NCBI GenBank assembly: GCA_023435565.1
Contig: JAEYRN010000103.1
Coordinates: 89,376 to 153,375 of the forward strand
Length of the DNA stretch: 64,000 bases
Direction of reading: 5' to 3'
Origin: Bacillota bacterium
GTDB lineage: Bacteria; Bacillota; UBA4882; UBA8346
Shown here: positions 1 through 8,924 of the stretch, piece after piece
Layout of the letters: every line of letters begins with the position of its first letter
How positions within the stretch are numbered: the first letter of the stretch is position 1
Position numbers and translations under genes: made by a program
The notes under the pieces: model-generated
The model's input: only the letters and a program-made list of their open reading frames with translations
The model's database searches: none
Told to the model about the DNA's origin: nothing

Positions 1-355
1 TCCATTAAAATCCAAAACTTGTACGTACATATTTAGGAATAGATAACCCTTAAACCCGATATCTGAATCTATGACCTACATCAGGTCTAAATAATTAGTT
101 AGGGATTTTCATTTTTAGCTCATGTTTAATAAAATTTTAACATCTTGACTTTTGCATGTCAATAGAAGCATTTTTCAACAAGTTTTCATAAATTTGATAC
201 AAGAGCTGATTTTCGGAGCTGAGAATCGGTAAAGAACAATTTATAAATTATTGGTTTAAGAATCAAAATCATTATGTATTGTATCGCTACAAATTAATAG
301 AATTTAAGCTAAAATCATTCCTGGATGCGGTCGATAAATTCGATGAAAGTGTAAT

Positions 356-390
356 GAATCAAACCCCTGTTTTTTACAGGGGTTTGGTTC
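356..390 (-). terminator. Strong hairpin after the beta-barrel gene
   Basis: A 15-bp stem (356-370 pairing with 376-390, one G-T pair) with a 5-nt loop sits just past the stop of the minus-strand gene ending at 404. It has no long U-tract, so it may work by hairpin strength or protect the mRNA end. Confidence 0.7.
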
Positions 391-403
391 AATCTTACTA
401 ACA

Positions 404-1078
404 TTAAAATCTTGCTGTCACACCTATGGTTAACCCTCCGGTAGTAGTGACTACTTCATCAGCATAATCAATTAAAATACTATTAAAACGGTATCCAAAG
501 CCCAATCCGAAATTTTCGGCGAACATGTAATTAAATTTGATCCTACACAAAGTAATATAAGCATCTTCCTCATCCGAATCATATTCATATTCTCCATTAA
601 GAGACACTCCCAAAGAACCCTGTAGGAACATCTGTTCGGAAATATTCCACAATGCATCTGCACCAAAGATAATCCCGCTTACTGTAGCTTTGGTTTCTGC
701 ATACTCGTTCTCAAAATTATTTAAGGTAAGATCAATCCTTACTCTGTCATTTCCAAAAACCCGAAAACCGCATTTGATTATTAAAGTAGTATAATCCCTT
801 AATACAACATAATCTCCATCGTCAGGCGAACCATCTTCATATTCAAAGCCAAGTTTGAATCTTTGAATAGGAATATCCATTCCTACAATAACCCCATCTA
901 ATGAACCGTCATCTTCTTCATCATCATTATCGTAATAATAATCATCATCGATAGTCCACGTACCATATCCATAAGTATCAACATAAGCCGTCACTCTATC
1001 CGTTTCTGCAAAAGCGCTGATTGAAAAGACCAATACCAAACTGATACTCATAACCAAAATAGCACAAAGTTTTTTCAC
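404..1078 (-). CDS. Secreted putative outer-membrane beta-barrel protein
   Basis: This is a 224-residue protein of unknown function. It starts at GTG behind a good AGGAGG site. Residues 1-24 form a signal peptide with a likely AFA|E cleavage site. The stretch around residues 44-58 is very rich in Asp, Glu and Tyr. The rest is built of short alternating polar/hydrophobic strands rich in Gly and aromatics, with no transmembrane helix. It ends in a strand of alternating hydrophobic residues whose last residue is Phe (VTARF), the usual end signature of outer-membrane barrels inserted by the BAM complex. I infer a small porin-like or OmpW/OmpA-like barrel. A secreted beta-sandwich protein is the alternative. 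It is a single-gene unit with its own terminator hairpin. Confidence 0.6.
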   Translation of the reverse strand: MKKLCAILVMSISLVLVFSISAFAETDRVTAYVDTYGYGTWTIDDDYYYDNDDEEDDGSLDGVIVGMDIPIQRFKLGFEYEDGSPDDGDYVVLRDYTTLIIKCGFRVFGNDRVRIDLTLNNFENEYAETKATVSGIIFGADALWNISEQMFLQGSLGVSLNGEYEYDSDEEDAYITLCRIKFNYMFAENFGLGFGYRFNSILIDYADEVVTTTGGLTIGVTARF

Positions 1079-1316
1079 GTCTTATTCCTCCTATTTTTTT
1101 ACTAATTAAATTGGTAAAATCTTTATTTATCATATCACTAATAGCATTCTTAGTAAAGTTTAACATAATAGGATACTTAAGTTAATTTCCTTATCCGGAT
1201 TAAACGAAGGAACGTTTGGAAAAATGTAGAATTAATTAAGAATCTATCCCATACTGATATTACTGTAAAACCTAATATGATAGCGGTTGAATAATTTTTA
1301 GGAGGATTAATTATTG

Positions 1317-1712
1317 ATGAAAAAATTCTTTATTGGATTAACCGGGGTTTACTTGTTATTTTTGGCATTAATCGGGATTTTGTTCGGAGCTATTAATTCT
1401 CTTAATTTAAATTCTAATCCAACACTCTCAACTAACGAACGAGTTCAGCTATTATTAATGTGGTTGCCGCTGATTGGATTGTTAATCGCAACCGGAATAG
1501 GTTTGTTTAGGAAGAAAAACTGGGCCCGTTATTCGATTATGGTAATGTCCGGATTTGCAATTTTCATGGGTTTTTTTGGTTGTTTAGGGTTCTCTTTTTT
1601 ACCATTACCGGCCTCGGAGGAAGTCCCGGTAGAACTGATTAAGCTTATTATTGTTACAATATTTTTTCTATTCCTAATTGTTTTCCCCGTCATTTATTTA
1701 ATCTTTTTTTAA
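1317..1712 (+). CDS. Four-helix membrane protein, probable N-terminal half of a frameshifted gene
   Basis: This about 131-residue hydrophobic protein has four predicted membrane helices and no family I recognise. The likely start is ATG 1317, or TTG 1314, behind GGAGG at 1301-1305. The frame ends in TAA directly after a run of seven T (1704-1710). In the neighbouring frame the sequence stays open without interruption from 1711 to 2217. Removing one T would join the two halves into one protein of about 300 residues. Both halves share a layout of helix pairs around a short basic Trp loop (RKKNWAR here, KLKQPAW in the second half), which supports an original single gene with an internal duplication. 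Confidence 0.6.
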   Translation: MKKFFIGLTGVYLLFLALIGILFGAINSLNLNSNPTLSTNERVQLLLMWLPLIGLLIATGIGLFRKKNWARYSIMVMSGFAIFMGFFGCLGFSFLPLPASEEVPVELIKLIIVTIFFLFLIVFPVIYLIFF

Positions 1713-1776
1713 CAGGAGATCCGTTAAGGAAATATTCGGAGCGGTTAGCTTAAAACGCCCCTTAGGGATATCGGTA

Positions 1777-2217
1777 TTGGCGATTTATTCATTATATAAT
1801 GTAATCACGATGATCAGTATGACATTGTTCCCTACCATCTCTATTTTCCCGTTTTTCGGGTTCTTAATCTCAGGCAGCGCCATTACAATTCATAATATAA
1901 TCCTGTCAATAATCAATTGTTATATCGCTTATGGTTTTTGGAAACTGAAACAACCGGCTTGGGCTGCAGCGATAATTCTCGGTTGTATTAATATCTTATC
2001 CGGAGTTTTCAATTTCTGTTTGATTAATATTGATGAATATATTCGGATATTATTCCCAAATGGCGCCGAACCTTATTTTATGTCAACCTGGACTAAATAT
2101 GGCTTTTTATTTAATTCGGTATTGGCATTAGCGGTCCTGATTTATCTCATTTCCCGAAAAGCGGCTTTTGGGAAAGATGAGGCAAATACACATTCAAAGT
2201 TTATGACTGAGGGCTAA
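1777..2217 (+). CDS. Membrane protein, probable C-terminal half of the frameshifted gene
   Basis: This reading frame is open from 1711, so the formal TTG start at 1777 is probably not used independently, and no Shine-Dalgarno site precedes it. The product has four hydrophobic segments and a short polar tail. Residues encoded at 1711-1740 read like a basic loop leaving the last helix of the upstream frame. I see a degraded or frameshifted continuation of the gene starting at 1317; an error in the T7 homopolymer or transcriptional slippage there would restore one product. No function can be assigned. Confidence 0.5.
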   Translation: MAIYSLYNVITMISMTLFPTISIFPFFGFLISGSAITIHNIILSIINCYIAYGFWKLKQPAWAAAIILGCINILSGVFNFCLINIDEYIRILFPNGAEPYFMSTWTKYGFLFNSVLALAVLIYLISRKAAFGKDEANTHSKFMTEG

Positions 2218-2224
2218 TTATGAT

Positions 2225-2377
2225 TATTTCGTTCCCAGTTCACTGTTTACAGCTGTGGTTTTGTCTCTGTCGCTAGTTACCGGTAAAAAATAAATAACAA
2301 ATCAAATCACCGGCATCCTGTGAACGAAACCCTAATACAATACCCAAATTATCAGAAACTGGGAACAGGGAACGAAA
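2225..2377. repeat. Intergenic inverted repeat with GTTCCC arms
   Basis: The arm at 2225-2244 is the imperfect reverse complement of the arm at 2352-2377; between them is about 105 bp. A separate single copy of the TCTCTGTG-type repeat follows at 2411-2434. The gap 2218-2529 shows no coding sign. Confidence 0.6.
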
Positions 2378-2410
2378 TCCTAAAAAATCACCCGGATTAA
2401 TCAAATCTTT

Positions 2411-2434
2411 TCTCTGTGACTCTGTGTCTCCATG
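2411..2434. repeat. Single arm of the CACAGAGAC repeat family
   Basis: This stretch (TCTCTGTGACTCTGTGTCTC, then CATG) matches the arms of hairpins found at 3436-3537, 44127-44246 and 58434-58492. Here only one arm is present. Confidence 0.55.
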
Positions 2435-2529
2435 ACAAATATGATTTTAAAAGACTTTACGAAAAACAGGATTTCACCCGAAAATAAAGAATCAATCCTT
2501 TATATACTTAAAAAAAGGATTGATACAAA

Positions 2530-3411
2530 TTGGAAATTATCAAATTCATTCAAAGTTTCTCCTCCCCCTTTTGGGATGCCTTCTTCCAAGGCTTGACCAT
2601 GCTGGGAGAAGATACTTTTTTTATGTTGGTAGCCGCTCTCGTATTCTGGTGCCTTCATAAGGATTTCGGCTACCGCCTGATATTGACCTACCTCACCGGT
2701 ACAACACTAAATGTGGCTCTAAAAGAAATTTTTATGATAGCACGGCCAATCGGAAGAACCGGTATCCGATCTCTCCGTTTGGAAACCGCGGGCGGATATT
2801 CCTTCCCCAGCGGCCATACTCAATGTGTAGCTTTATTTATAACTTCATTAATGACAAAATTGCGAAAACTCTGGTTTTATTGGGTTGGAGGAATCATTAT
2901 TGCCTTGGTTGCCGTTTCCCGTCTCTATCTGGGAGTACATTGGCCGGTTGATGTGATTGGCGGCGCATTAATCGGGGTAGTATGGGTCCTTTTTTCAAAC
3001 CGGCTCTTCGATTATGTCGAAACCACCACCGGGAAAAAGTGGATTTTTTTAATAATCTTGTTTCCGTTGATTCTCGGAATGTTCTTCTTTCCGACAACGA
3101 ATTATTACAAAATTTCCGGAGCGACACTAGGTTTTTTCGGCGGTTATTTTATCGAACCCCGCTATATCCGATATCAAACGGCTGCCCCATTCCTGAAACA
3201 AGTATTAAAATCTATTATTGGAATAATAGTTTTACTGGCCATCCGTCTCACACTCAAGAAAATTCTACCCAATATCTTATTTAGCGATTTCTTTCGTTAT
3301 TTCCTGATGAGTATCTGGGTAACCATATTAGCGCCAATCTTCTTTAAGTTCTTGGGATTGACAAATATTCAGGCAAGAGGTGTGAATTATAGGTCGGGAC
3401 ATGAGGCATAG
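2530..3411 (+). CDS. PAP2-family membrane phosphatase
   Basis: This is a 293-residue polytopic membrane protein of the type 2 phosphatidic acid phosphatase superfamily. The three catalytic motifs are visible: KX6RP (K65, RP at 72-73), PSGH (93-96) and SRX5H with a following Asp (about 130-141). The last motif's His is the phosphate nucleophile in this family. About seven hydrophobic helices are present, including a C-terminal extension of four that is longer than in minimal enzymes. Likely substrates are undecaprenyl diphosphate or phosphatidic/lysophosphatidic acid at the outer membrane leaflet; the sequence does not say which. The start is TTG with an AAGGAT-like site upstream. It stands alone between two repeat-bearing gaps. 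Confidence 0.85.
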   Translation: MEIIKFIQSFSSPFWDAFFQGLTMLGEDTFFMLVAALVFWCLHKDFGYRLILTYLTGTTLNVALKEIFMIARPIGRTGIRSLRLETAGGYSFPSGHTQCVALFITSLMTKLRKLWFYWVGGIIIALVAVSRLYLGVHWPVDVIGGALIGVVWVLFSNRLFDYVETTTGKKWIFLIILFPLILGMFFFPTTNYYKISGATLGFFGGYFIEPRYIRYQTAAPFLKQVLKSIIGIIVLLAIRLTLKKILPNILFSDFFRYFLMSIWVTILAPIFFKFLGLTNIQARGVNYRSGHEA

Positions 3412-3435
3412 TAAAGGCAAGGACCACGAAAATTT

Positions 3436-3537
3436 GCCACAGACACTGAGATTCAGAGGAATGCAATAATTTATTACGCGTAAGCTTAAAACTTAACTTT
3501 TTTAATGTTTACCTCTGTGCCTCTCCGTCTCTGTGGC
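3436..3537. repeat. Hairpin repeat of the CACAGAGAC family
   Basis: Arms at 3436-3460 and 3512-3537 are imperfect reverse complements separated by about 50 bp of AT-rich DNA. The element fills the gap between the convergent PAP2 and GH5 genes and could fold when transcribed from either side. Confidence 0.65.
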
Positions 3538-3548
3538 TATACGGTGTT

Positions 3549-5213
3549 CTAGAGCTTTTCACCGATACTATCTACCTTCATCTCCCCAATATAAATCCCC
3601 GTATTCCGCCAGTCCCCATTTTCCGCTACCACTTCAAGGGCCACAACCTGACTCCAGTCAAAAAGCCCTTTCGGGTCATACCATTTCTCTTTCCAGGCGC
3701 CTTGTTCTTTAAAATCTTCCAGTGGGATCGCTACGGTTTGCCAATCAGTGGTGTTTTTCAATGTTTTTTCATCGAGAGTATATACCATTCTCCAGGGCAA
3801 TGCCAACGGGTCATCTTCTCGAACCGCCAGAAACCGGATATCGACATTTTTAAAGTTCGGTTTCAATTTTAGTTTAATCACAAAGTTATATTTCCGTTTC
3901 AGGAGAAGAGATAGGTCTTTCTTTAGTTTAAAACCAAAATGTAAATAATTATAACGTTCGAGATCTTCCATTCTAATTGCATACTTTTGATCATCCAGAA
4001 CAGTATCATCATAGAAATCGATGGTCCCATTGCTCAAATACTCAAAAACAATCAGTCCTTGGGTCGGATATTGATTGAAAAGGTCAAATCCACTTGTTTC
4101 CGGTTCAAGTTTAAGTATGGTTTGTGGAACCTCATTGAAACCCAAAGCCTCAAGTAAAGGTAGATTGAGGTCATATTCAAACATTTCTTTGGAGTCCTTA
4201 AGGAACAATCCGAATCTGTCCTTGTAATCCCAGGATGTCCAAGGAACCGAATACTTCTCGAAGATTTTACGGACCGATTCATACCAGTAAACCCGATCCT
4301 CGTTTCGGCAATTTTGGTTATAAACGCCGAATTCACCGCAGTATACCGGCTTTCCGGTTTGACTCCGAAATTCCACTACCCTTGCAAGCAGCTTCTCCAA
4401 GGCTTCGTTATTGCCTTTTTTAGGATAGTCATCTTTATAATTACTCTCAATCCATGTATTCCTTAATTCTTTGGGAAAGAAAGGCATTTTATCTTGATTG
4501 TAAGGATAGGGGACACCCTTTAGCGGTTTCAGCGAAGGCTCCGTCCAATCCGCTCCCTGGTGGGTGAAGATAAAGGGATCGTAAAAATGAAAGGTATAGA
4601 TAATCTTATCATCCTTATAGTCCGGCAGGAGATAAAGTGAGTCGATATCATTCCAATTAGCGCCGCCGACTATTACCGTATGCTTCTGATCGAACTGCCG
4701 GATTTTCTCCAAGACATTCAGCTGGATTTTACCCCAAATATCCGGATTAATCCCATGGGGTTCGTTAAGGATCTCATAATAAAGAAAATCGCCGCGTTCC
4801 GCGTAACGTCCAGCCATTTGCGCCCAGACTTTCAATAAAATCTTTTCGACCGAAGCCTTAGTGCTTATCTTAGGATCAAAGGTATGATTGTCCAGAATTA
4901 ACGATAACCCCAAAGTTTCGCAATTTTCCACCACTTCATCTAAAAACCGAAAAAACAGCGGGTCGATTCTGTATTCCGGAGCGCCGCCGGTCATCGCATG
5001 GAGATTGATAGGCAGACGAATCACATCACAGCCAAGGCTTTTAATCTCTTGGAGGTCTTTTTTTGTATACTTGCTAAACTGAATCTCCTTTACGGAGCCT
5101 GCCTGAAACCATCCGGTAAGATTGATCCCTTTCGAAAAAGCCTCTTTGGCTTCAACCGTAATCGGATGTAACGATAAAACTAAAGACAGAATTATGGCAA
5201 ATATCAGACGCAT
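3549..5213 (-). CDS. Secreted GH5 endoglucanase-like glycosidase with C-terminal binding domain
   Basis: This 554-residue protein has a signal peptide (about residues 1-22) and a glycoside hydrolase family 5 TIM barrel to about residue 365. The acid/base Glu lies in the NEP motif (E151) and the nucleophile Glu in the GEFGV motif (E294). Other GH5 marks are RLPIN, DNHTF and the TFHFYDPF strand. Residues from about 370 to 554 look like a beta-sandwich carbohydrate-binding domain, with Trp/Tyr-rich strands. It should cut beta-1,4-glucan, mannan or a similar polysaccharide outside the cytoplasm; the exact substrate cannot be read from sequence. The start is ATG behind GGAGGGG. It forms a single-gene unit and is the only clear polysaccharide-degrading enzyme in the window. 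Confidence 0.9.
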   Translation of the reverse strand: MRLIFAIILSLVLSLHPITVEAKEAFSKGINLTGWFQAGSVKEIQFSKYTKKDLQEIKSLGCDVIRLPINLHAMTGGAPEYRIDPLFFRFLDEVVENCETLGLSLILDNHTFDPKISTKASVEKILLKVWAQMAGRYAERGDFLYYEILNEPHGINPDIWGKIQLNVLEKIRQFDQKHTVIVGGANWNDIDSLYLLPDYKDDKIIYTFHFYDPFIFTHQGADWTEPSLKPLKGVPYPYNQDKMPFFPKELRNTWIESNYKDDYPKKGNNEALEKLLARVVEFRSQTGKPVYCGEFGVYNQNCRNEDRVYWYESVRKIFEKYSVPWTSWDYKDRFGLFLKDSKEMFEYDLNLPLLEALGFNEVPQTILKLEPETSGFDLFNQYPTQGLIVFEYLSNGTIDFYDDTVLDDQKYAIRMEDLERYNYLHFGFKLKKDLSLLLKRKYNFVIKLKLKPNFKNVDIRFLAVREDDPLALPWRMVYTLDEKTLKNTTDWQTVAIPLEDFKEQGAWKEKWYDPKGLFDWSQVVALEVVAENGDWRNTGIYIGEMKVDSIGEKL

Positions 5214-5284
5214 CGGAACCCCTCCGTTTCATCGATGATAACCTCGGCATTAAGCGCTTTCCTGCCTTATAAATCCTACCTCTT

Positions 5285-6076
5285 CTATTGAATCAATCTC
5301 TTCCTTAGTCCCCTAATTGCTAAATAACCAATCCCACTGATGAATAAGATAATGTAAAGCAGATCCAAAACTAAGCTGATTTTTAACTGATTAGGCAAGC
5401 AAAATGCCCGGGCAAGCCTTACCACATGGGTTAAGGGAATAGTCTCGGCAATCCATCTTAAAGCGGGCGGTAAGTTTTCCAAAGGAAAGACCACCCCCGA
5501 AAAGAAAAACATCGGCGAGATTAAACCGGAGAAATAGAAATTAAAATGATTGATATTGTTGACCTTGGAGGTAATTAAAAGTGCTAAAGAACCAAATGTT
5601 AATCCGGTTAAAAAACCGATGAAAGGTGTGACTAAACTCAAAGGATAATTAATAATTCCGGCTATCCAGGTAATGGACAATACCGCCAGAGAAAAAAAGA
5701 AACCCTTGGTCGCTACAAAAAGTAATTCTCCAATGATCAGATTACCGGCCGAAACCGGCGCGCCCAGCATTCCATCATAAACATAATCGAATTCCAGCCG
5801 GATAAAGGTGCCGTAGGTACATTCAAAGGACGCGGTAAACATGGCGCTGGTCACAATCAGCCCACTGGCTAGGAACAAGACGTAATTGACGTTCCCCATG
5901 TTTTGGATATAAGCGCCCAAACCCAATCCCAGACCGGCTAGAAAAATCAGCGGTTCTATAAATGGCGGAAAAGCATTGCTGAAAAAATTGGAACAATAGA
6001 CCCGGATATGCCTGAACCAAATACTGTATAACCTTTGCCATAATGGTGGAACTTGGTATGTTTTACTGTAGCTCAT
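5285..6076 (-). CDS. ABC-2 type exporter permease (NodJ/DrrB-like)
   Basis: This 263-residue permease has six hydrophobic segments. It carries the ABC-2 signature region near the C-terminus (SGLISPMFFFSGVVFPLENL followed by an amphipathic helix and PLTH). It overlaps the upstream ATPase gene by 14 bp, so the two form one exporter operon. The closest architecture is NodJ/DrrB-type drug or lipid/polysaccharide exporters. The substrate is unknown. The stop is followed after about 70 bp by the GH5 gene on the same strand. Confidence 0.87.
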   Translation of the reverse strand: MSYSKTYQVPPLWQRLYSIWFRHIRVYCSNFFSNAFPPFIEPLIFLAGLGLGLGAYIQNMGNVNYVLFLASGLIVTSAMFTASFECTYGTFIRLEFDYVYDGMLGAPVSAGNLIIGELLFVATKGFFFSLAVLSITWIAGIINYPLSLVTPFIGFLTGLTFGSLALLITSKVNNINHFNFYFSGLISPMFFFSGVVFPLENLPPALRWIAETIPLTHVVRLARAFCLPNQLKISLVLDLLYIILFISGIGYLAIRGLRKRLIQ

Positions 6077-6998
6077 TTAAGCTTCTCCCCGTTACTTTTA
6101 AGAATAAATCTTCCAAATTCGAATGGCGGATATAATATTCTTCGACCTGGCCGGTTTCGCCGTACTTGGTTAAAGCTTCCGAATTATTACTGTAGGCATA
6201 AAAAATATTATTAAAAAACTCATACCGGATACCGTTTTGATCAAAATAAACCGTCTCAAAATCCTTCTTGGAAGTTATACCATGGATCTCCATCACGAAT
6301 TGCTCCAAATTCTGTTTCAGTAGTTCCCTGGGCTTCCCCTCTATAATCTTCTTCCCTTCGTCCATAATAATAATCCGGTCGCAGATTTGAAAGGCTTCCT
6401 CCATATAGTGGGTGGTAAGCAGGATGGTTACCCCGGTTTCTTTTAATTCACGAAGCTTATTCCAGATTAGATGTCTCACTTGCGGGTCAAGCCCGGTAGT
6501 GGGTTCGTCCAGGATTAATAACCTTGGATTATTCAGTAGAGCCCTGGCAATTGTGAGCCTCCGCTTCATCCCCCCGGAAAGATCCCTTATTTTAGCCTTG
6601 GCTTTATCTCGTAATTCCATGAATAACAGCAGTTCTTCAATTCGCTCTTTGGCTTCTCCCGTTGTCATCCCGTAAAACTTGGAATAGACTAATAAGTTAT
6701 CATGTACGTTCAGTTCCGTATCCAGATTATCCTGTTGCGGCACAATCCCTGCTAGTGATTTGATGGCTAACGACTCTCCCGGGGCATCATATCCAAAAAT
6801 CCGAATTACTGTCTTTTGATCCAAGTCCGGTTCATTCTTGCCGTAAATCATTTTCATGGTGGTGGTTTTTCCGGCCCCGTTCGGTCCTAGCAGTCCGAAA
6901 CACTCCGCTTTTTGGACCTGAAAATCGAGAGCTTCAACCGCTTGTAAAGTTCCGAAAGTCTTATTTAAATTTTTAATTGTAATTACCTGATCGTTCAT
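6063..6998 (-). CDS. ABC transporter ATP-binding protein (NodI/DrrA-like)
   Basis: This ATPase powers the adjoining ABC-2 permease. Visible motifs are Walker A GPNGAGKTT, the signature LSGGMKRR, Walker B LLILDEPTTGLD, and the H-loop Thr-Thr-His. A C-terminal domain of about 100 residues follows the ATPase core, as in NodI/DrrA. The open frame extends to 7070, but ATG at 6996-6998 gives the family-typical N-terminus (MNDQVITIKNL) with an AAGGGG site upstream, so I prefer it (311 residues). The gene overlaps the permease gene by 14 bp. Confidence 0.9.
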   Translation of the reverse strand: MNDQVITIKNLNKTFGTLQAVEALDFQVQKAECFGLLGPNGAGKTTTMKMIYGKNEPDLDQKTVIRIFGYDAPGESLAIKSLAGIVPQQDNLDTELNVHDNLLVYSKFYGMTTGEAKERIEELLLFMELRDKAKAKIRDLSGGMKRRLTIARALLNNPRLLILDEPTTGLDPQVRHLIWNKLRELKETGVTILLTTHYMEEAFQICDRIIIMDEGKKIIEGKPRELLKQNLEQFVMEIHGITSKKDFETVYFDQNGIRYEFFNNIFYAYSNNSEALTKYGETGQVEEYYIRHSNLEDLFLKVTGRSLNELQ

Positions 6999-7102
6999 CC
7001 CATTCCCCTTATCGTAAATTCTTTCCACTATTATTATAGTCTCGAATCCTGTCACTCCATTATTAAGCAATTAGCAAGCCATATCCTAACCGGACAAAAT
7101 AG

Positions 7103-7122
7103 GCCGGTCCTAAACGACCGGC
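7103..7122. terminator. Bidirectional-looking hairpin
   Basis: A 7-bp GC-rich stem (7103-7109 with 7116-7122) is flanked by six T on the plus side and by an A/T-rich run on the minus side. It lies directly after the stop of the 2TM-domain gene on the minus strand. Confidence 0.65.
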
Positions 7123-7128
7123 TTTTTT

Positions 7129-7401
7129 CTATTCCATTTTATCCATAAGCTCTTTAATCTTTTTTTCCTCCCACTCTCTTCCCAAAAATCCCCCGAATCC
7201 GAAAACAGCCAACCCATGTGCCACTATTCCAATCCCCCATCCTAATAAAGGCCAAAAAAACCATAAATGACCAGGAACAAAAATCAGATTTATTGACAAT
7301 AAGCCGCAATTGATTAATAAATAAATAAGTAAATGAATATAAAAGCCCTTCAATTCCTCAACTCTTTGTCTCGCCTTTTGATATTTTTCTTCCTCATTCA
7401 T
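7129..7401 (-). CDS. Small 2TM-domain protein
   Basis: This protein of about 90 residues has a charged N-terminal helix (residues 1-20), two membrane helices (about 25-45 and 50-75) and a charged C-terminal helix, the layout of the 2TM domain family (PF13239). In that family the domain occurs alone or fused to LytTR or histidine-kinase modules; its function is not established. I place the start at ATG 7401 with AAAGGAG about 10 bp upstream; a GTG at 7410 is too close to that site. It is monocistronic, with a hairpin right after the stop. Confidence 0.75.
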   Translation of the reverse strand: MNEEEKYQKARQRVEELKGFYIHLLIYLLINCGLLSINLIFVPGHLWFFWPLLGWGIGIVAHGLAVFGFGGFLGREWEEKKIKELMDKME

Positions 7402-7739
7402 TCGACTCACTCTCCTTTAGGAATAACTGATATATAATTCGTGATTTATCCATAGAATTCCTATTAGACCACTAGTTATTTTGGCCAATTTTTTAGTCTT
7501 CTGCAAAAAAATATAAAAACATTCAGACAAAAATCAGAATATTGCGTATCTAAATAATAAAAACAATTTTTTATAGTTTGGAAAGTGAAAAGTAGGTATT
7601 TTGTTAAAATTATCTAATATTTGATGTACTAAAAATTGCATTGGTTTTAATTTACGACACGTTGTTGTTTATTCATTGATCTTTATCCATTGGACATTGT
7701 AAATTTTACATTGTTTTTTTCCCGGAGGTGAATCCCCAA

Positions 7740-8291
7740 TTGACTTTATCAGATTATGAACTAATCAAGCTTTGCCTTGCCGGACAAAATGACGCCTTCG
7801 CGGAGTTGGTCGGACGCTATAAAGACATTCTTGGGAGGGTTATTTATAATCTCACCCGTAACCGGGATGAAGTAAACGATTTGCTTCAGGATGTATTCAT
7901 CAAAATCTATAAATCCCTCAGACAATATAACCCGGAGTATAAATTCTCAACCTGGTCCGTACGGATTGCCTCTAACCATTGTTTAGATCTACTACGCAAG
8001 GGAAAACCGCACGAAGTGTCACTGGAGGAAAGTCCCGAATTTCGAGACAACACGGAATCCCCCGAAGAAGAATACTTCAAAGGTGAAACCAAACGTAAGT
8101 TGCAGCAAGCATTGGACGAACTGCCGGAACAATATCGGATCCCTATTATCTTATACCATCAAAACGGGCTATCTTATCAGGAGATGGTCAACCTACTAGG
8201 ATTACCGCTAACAATCATTAAAAATCGTCTTTACCGTGCCCGGTTGATGCTACGGGAGAAGTTAATCGAAGAAAAGGAGGTCCTTCTATGA
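7740..8291 (+). CDS. ECF-type RNA polymerase sigma factor
   Basis: This sigma-70 factor of the extracytoplasmic-function class has about 183 residues. Region 2 is clear (DAFAELVGRYKD, then NRDEVNDLLQDVFIKIYKSL), as is region 4 (ALDELPEQYRIPIILYHQNG with the helix-turn-helix YQEMVNLLGLP and IKNRLYRARLMLR). The likely start is TTG 7740, nine bases after GGAGGTG at 7724-7730; an in-frame GTG at 7728 overlaps that site. It is followed by an anti-sigma gene with an ATGA overlap. This arrangement indicates release of the sigma factor by an envelope signal. The 317-bp gap upstream is very AT-rich and probably carries the operon promoter. Confidence 0.9.
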   Translation: MTLSDYELIKLCLAGQNDAFAELVGRYKDILGRVIYNLTRNRDEVNDLLQDVFIKIYKSLRQYNPEYKFSTWSVRIASNHCLDLLRKGKPHEVSLEESPEFRDNTESPEEEYFKGETKRKLQQALDELPEQYRIPIILYHQNGLSYQEMVNLLGLPLTIIKNRLYRARLMLREKLIEEKEVLL

Positions 8292-8854
8292 ACTGCAAAA
8301 AATGGCAAACACTCATCATGCGAAAAATTGACGGTGAGATTAACGACCTTGAAAACCGGAACTTGTCCCTGCATTTAAAAGCCTGCCCCCATTGTCAAAA
8401 ACTCTTGCAGGAACTTGATCAGATCGTAACCGGGTTAGAAGAACAGCCTCTTATGGATCTCGAAATCAACCCCAATCTGGAACTCACAATAATGGAGGCG
8501 GTCAGCAATATAAAATACCGGACACCGGATGAGACTGGAATTTTTCAGTTTATCTATGCAGGACTAGGCTTGGTTTTTTTGGGGGTTTTATTAAGTATTG
8601 GTTCCCAATTGACAAATTTTGGCTTCTTTGATTTGATTTTAATAATTAACGATGGATTATCCCAAATGATGAACGCCGTAACCAAGCTGGAAATAATCTA
8701 TCATATTCTAAGGCCTTTTGTCTTTCAAGAACTAAACACTCTGGCACAATGGGTTTTAGCTATTTATAAGGGAACGCTCTTAGTTTCAATCATGTTGTTG
8801 GTACGTTTTATTTACAACCAAATACACCGCGTTCCTGAAAATAATTATCATTAA
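8288..8854 (+). CDS. Membrane anti-sigma factor with zinc-finger ZAS domain
   Basis: This is a 188-residue protein. The N-terminal part (about 1-45) carries the HX3CX2C zinc motif (H28, C32, C35) of the ZAS/zf-HC2 anti-sigma family. Two hydrophobic segments follow, near residues 82-105 and 145-168, with little outside sequence. Its start codon overlaps the stop of the sigma gene (ATGA), so the pair is translationally coupled. I infer that it holds the ECF sigma factor at the membrane until a signal arrives. The C-terminal half is not recognisable beyond its membrane character. Confidence 0.82.
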   Translation: MNCKKWQTLIMRKIDGEINDLENRNLSLHLKACPHCQKLLQELDQIVTGLEEQPLMDLEINPNLELTIMEAVSNIKYRTPDETGIFQFIYAGLGLVFLGVLLSIGSQLTNFGFFDLILIINDGLSQMMNAVTKLEIIYHILRPFVFQELNTLAQWVLAIYKGTLLVSIMLLVRFIYNQIHRVPENNYH

Positions 8855-8924
8855 AAGTTTTGGGGAGGTGGGGTGACTTTTTAAGGTTTTTTGCCAAATA
8901 CTGATAAAGGATGGTGTTTAAGAA

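Noticed and set aside
207..413. Open frame of about 68 codons on the plus strand at the left edge
   Set aside because: No start codon with a ribosome site, it follows an in-frame stop, and its end runs through the terminator hairpin of the opposite gene.
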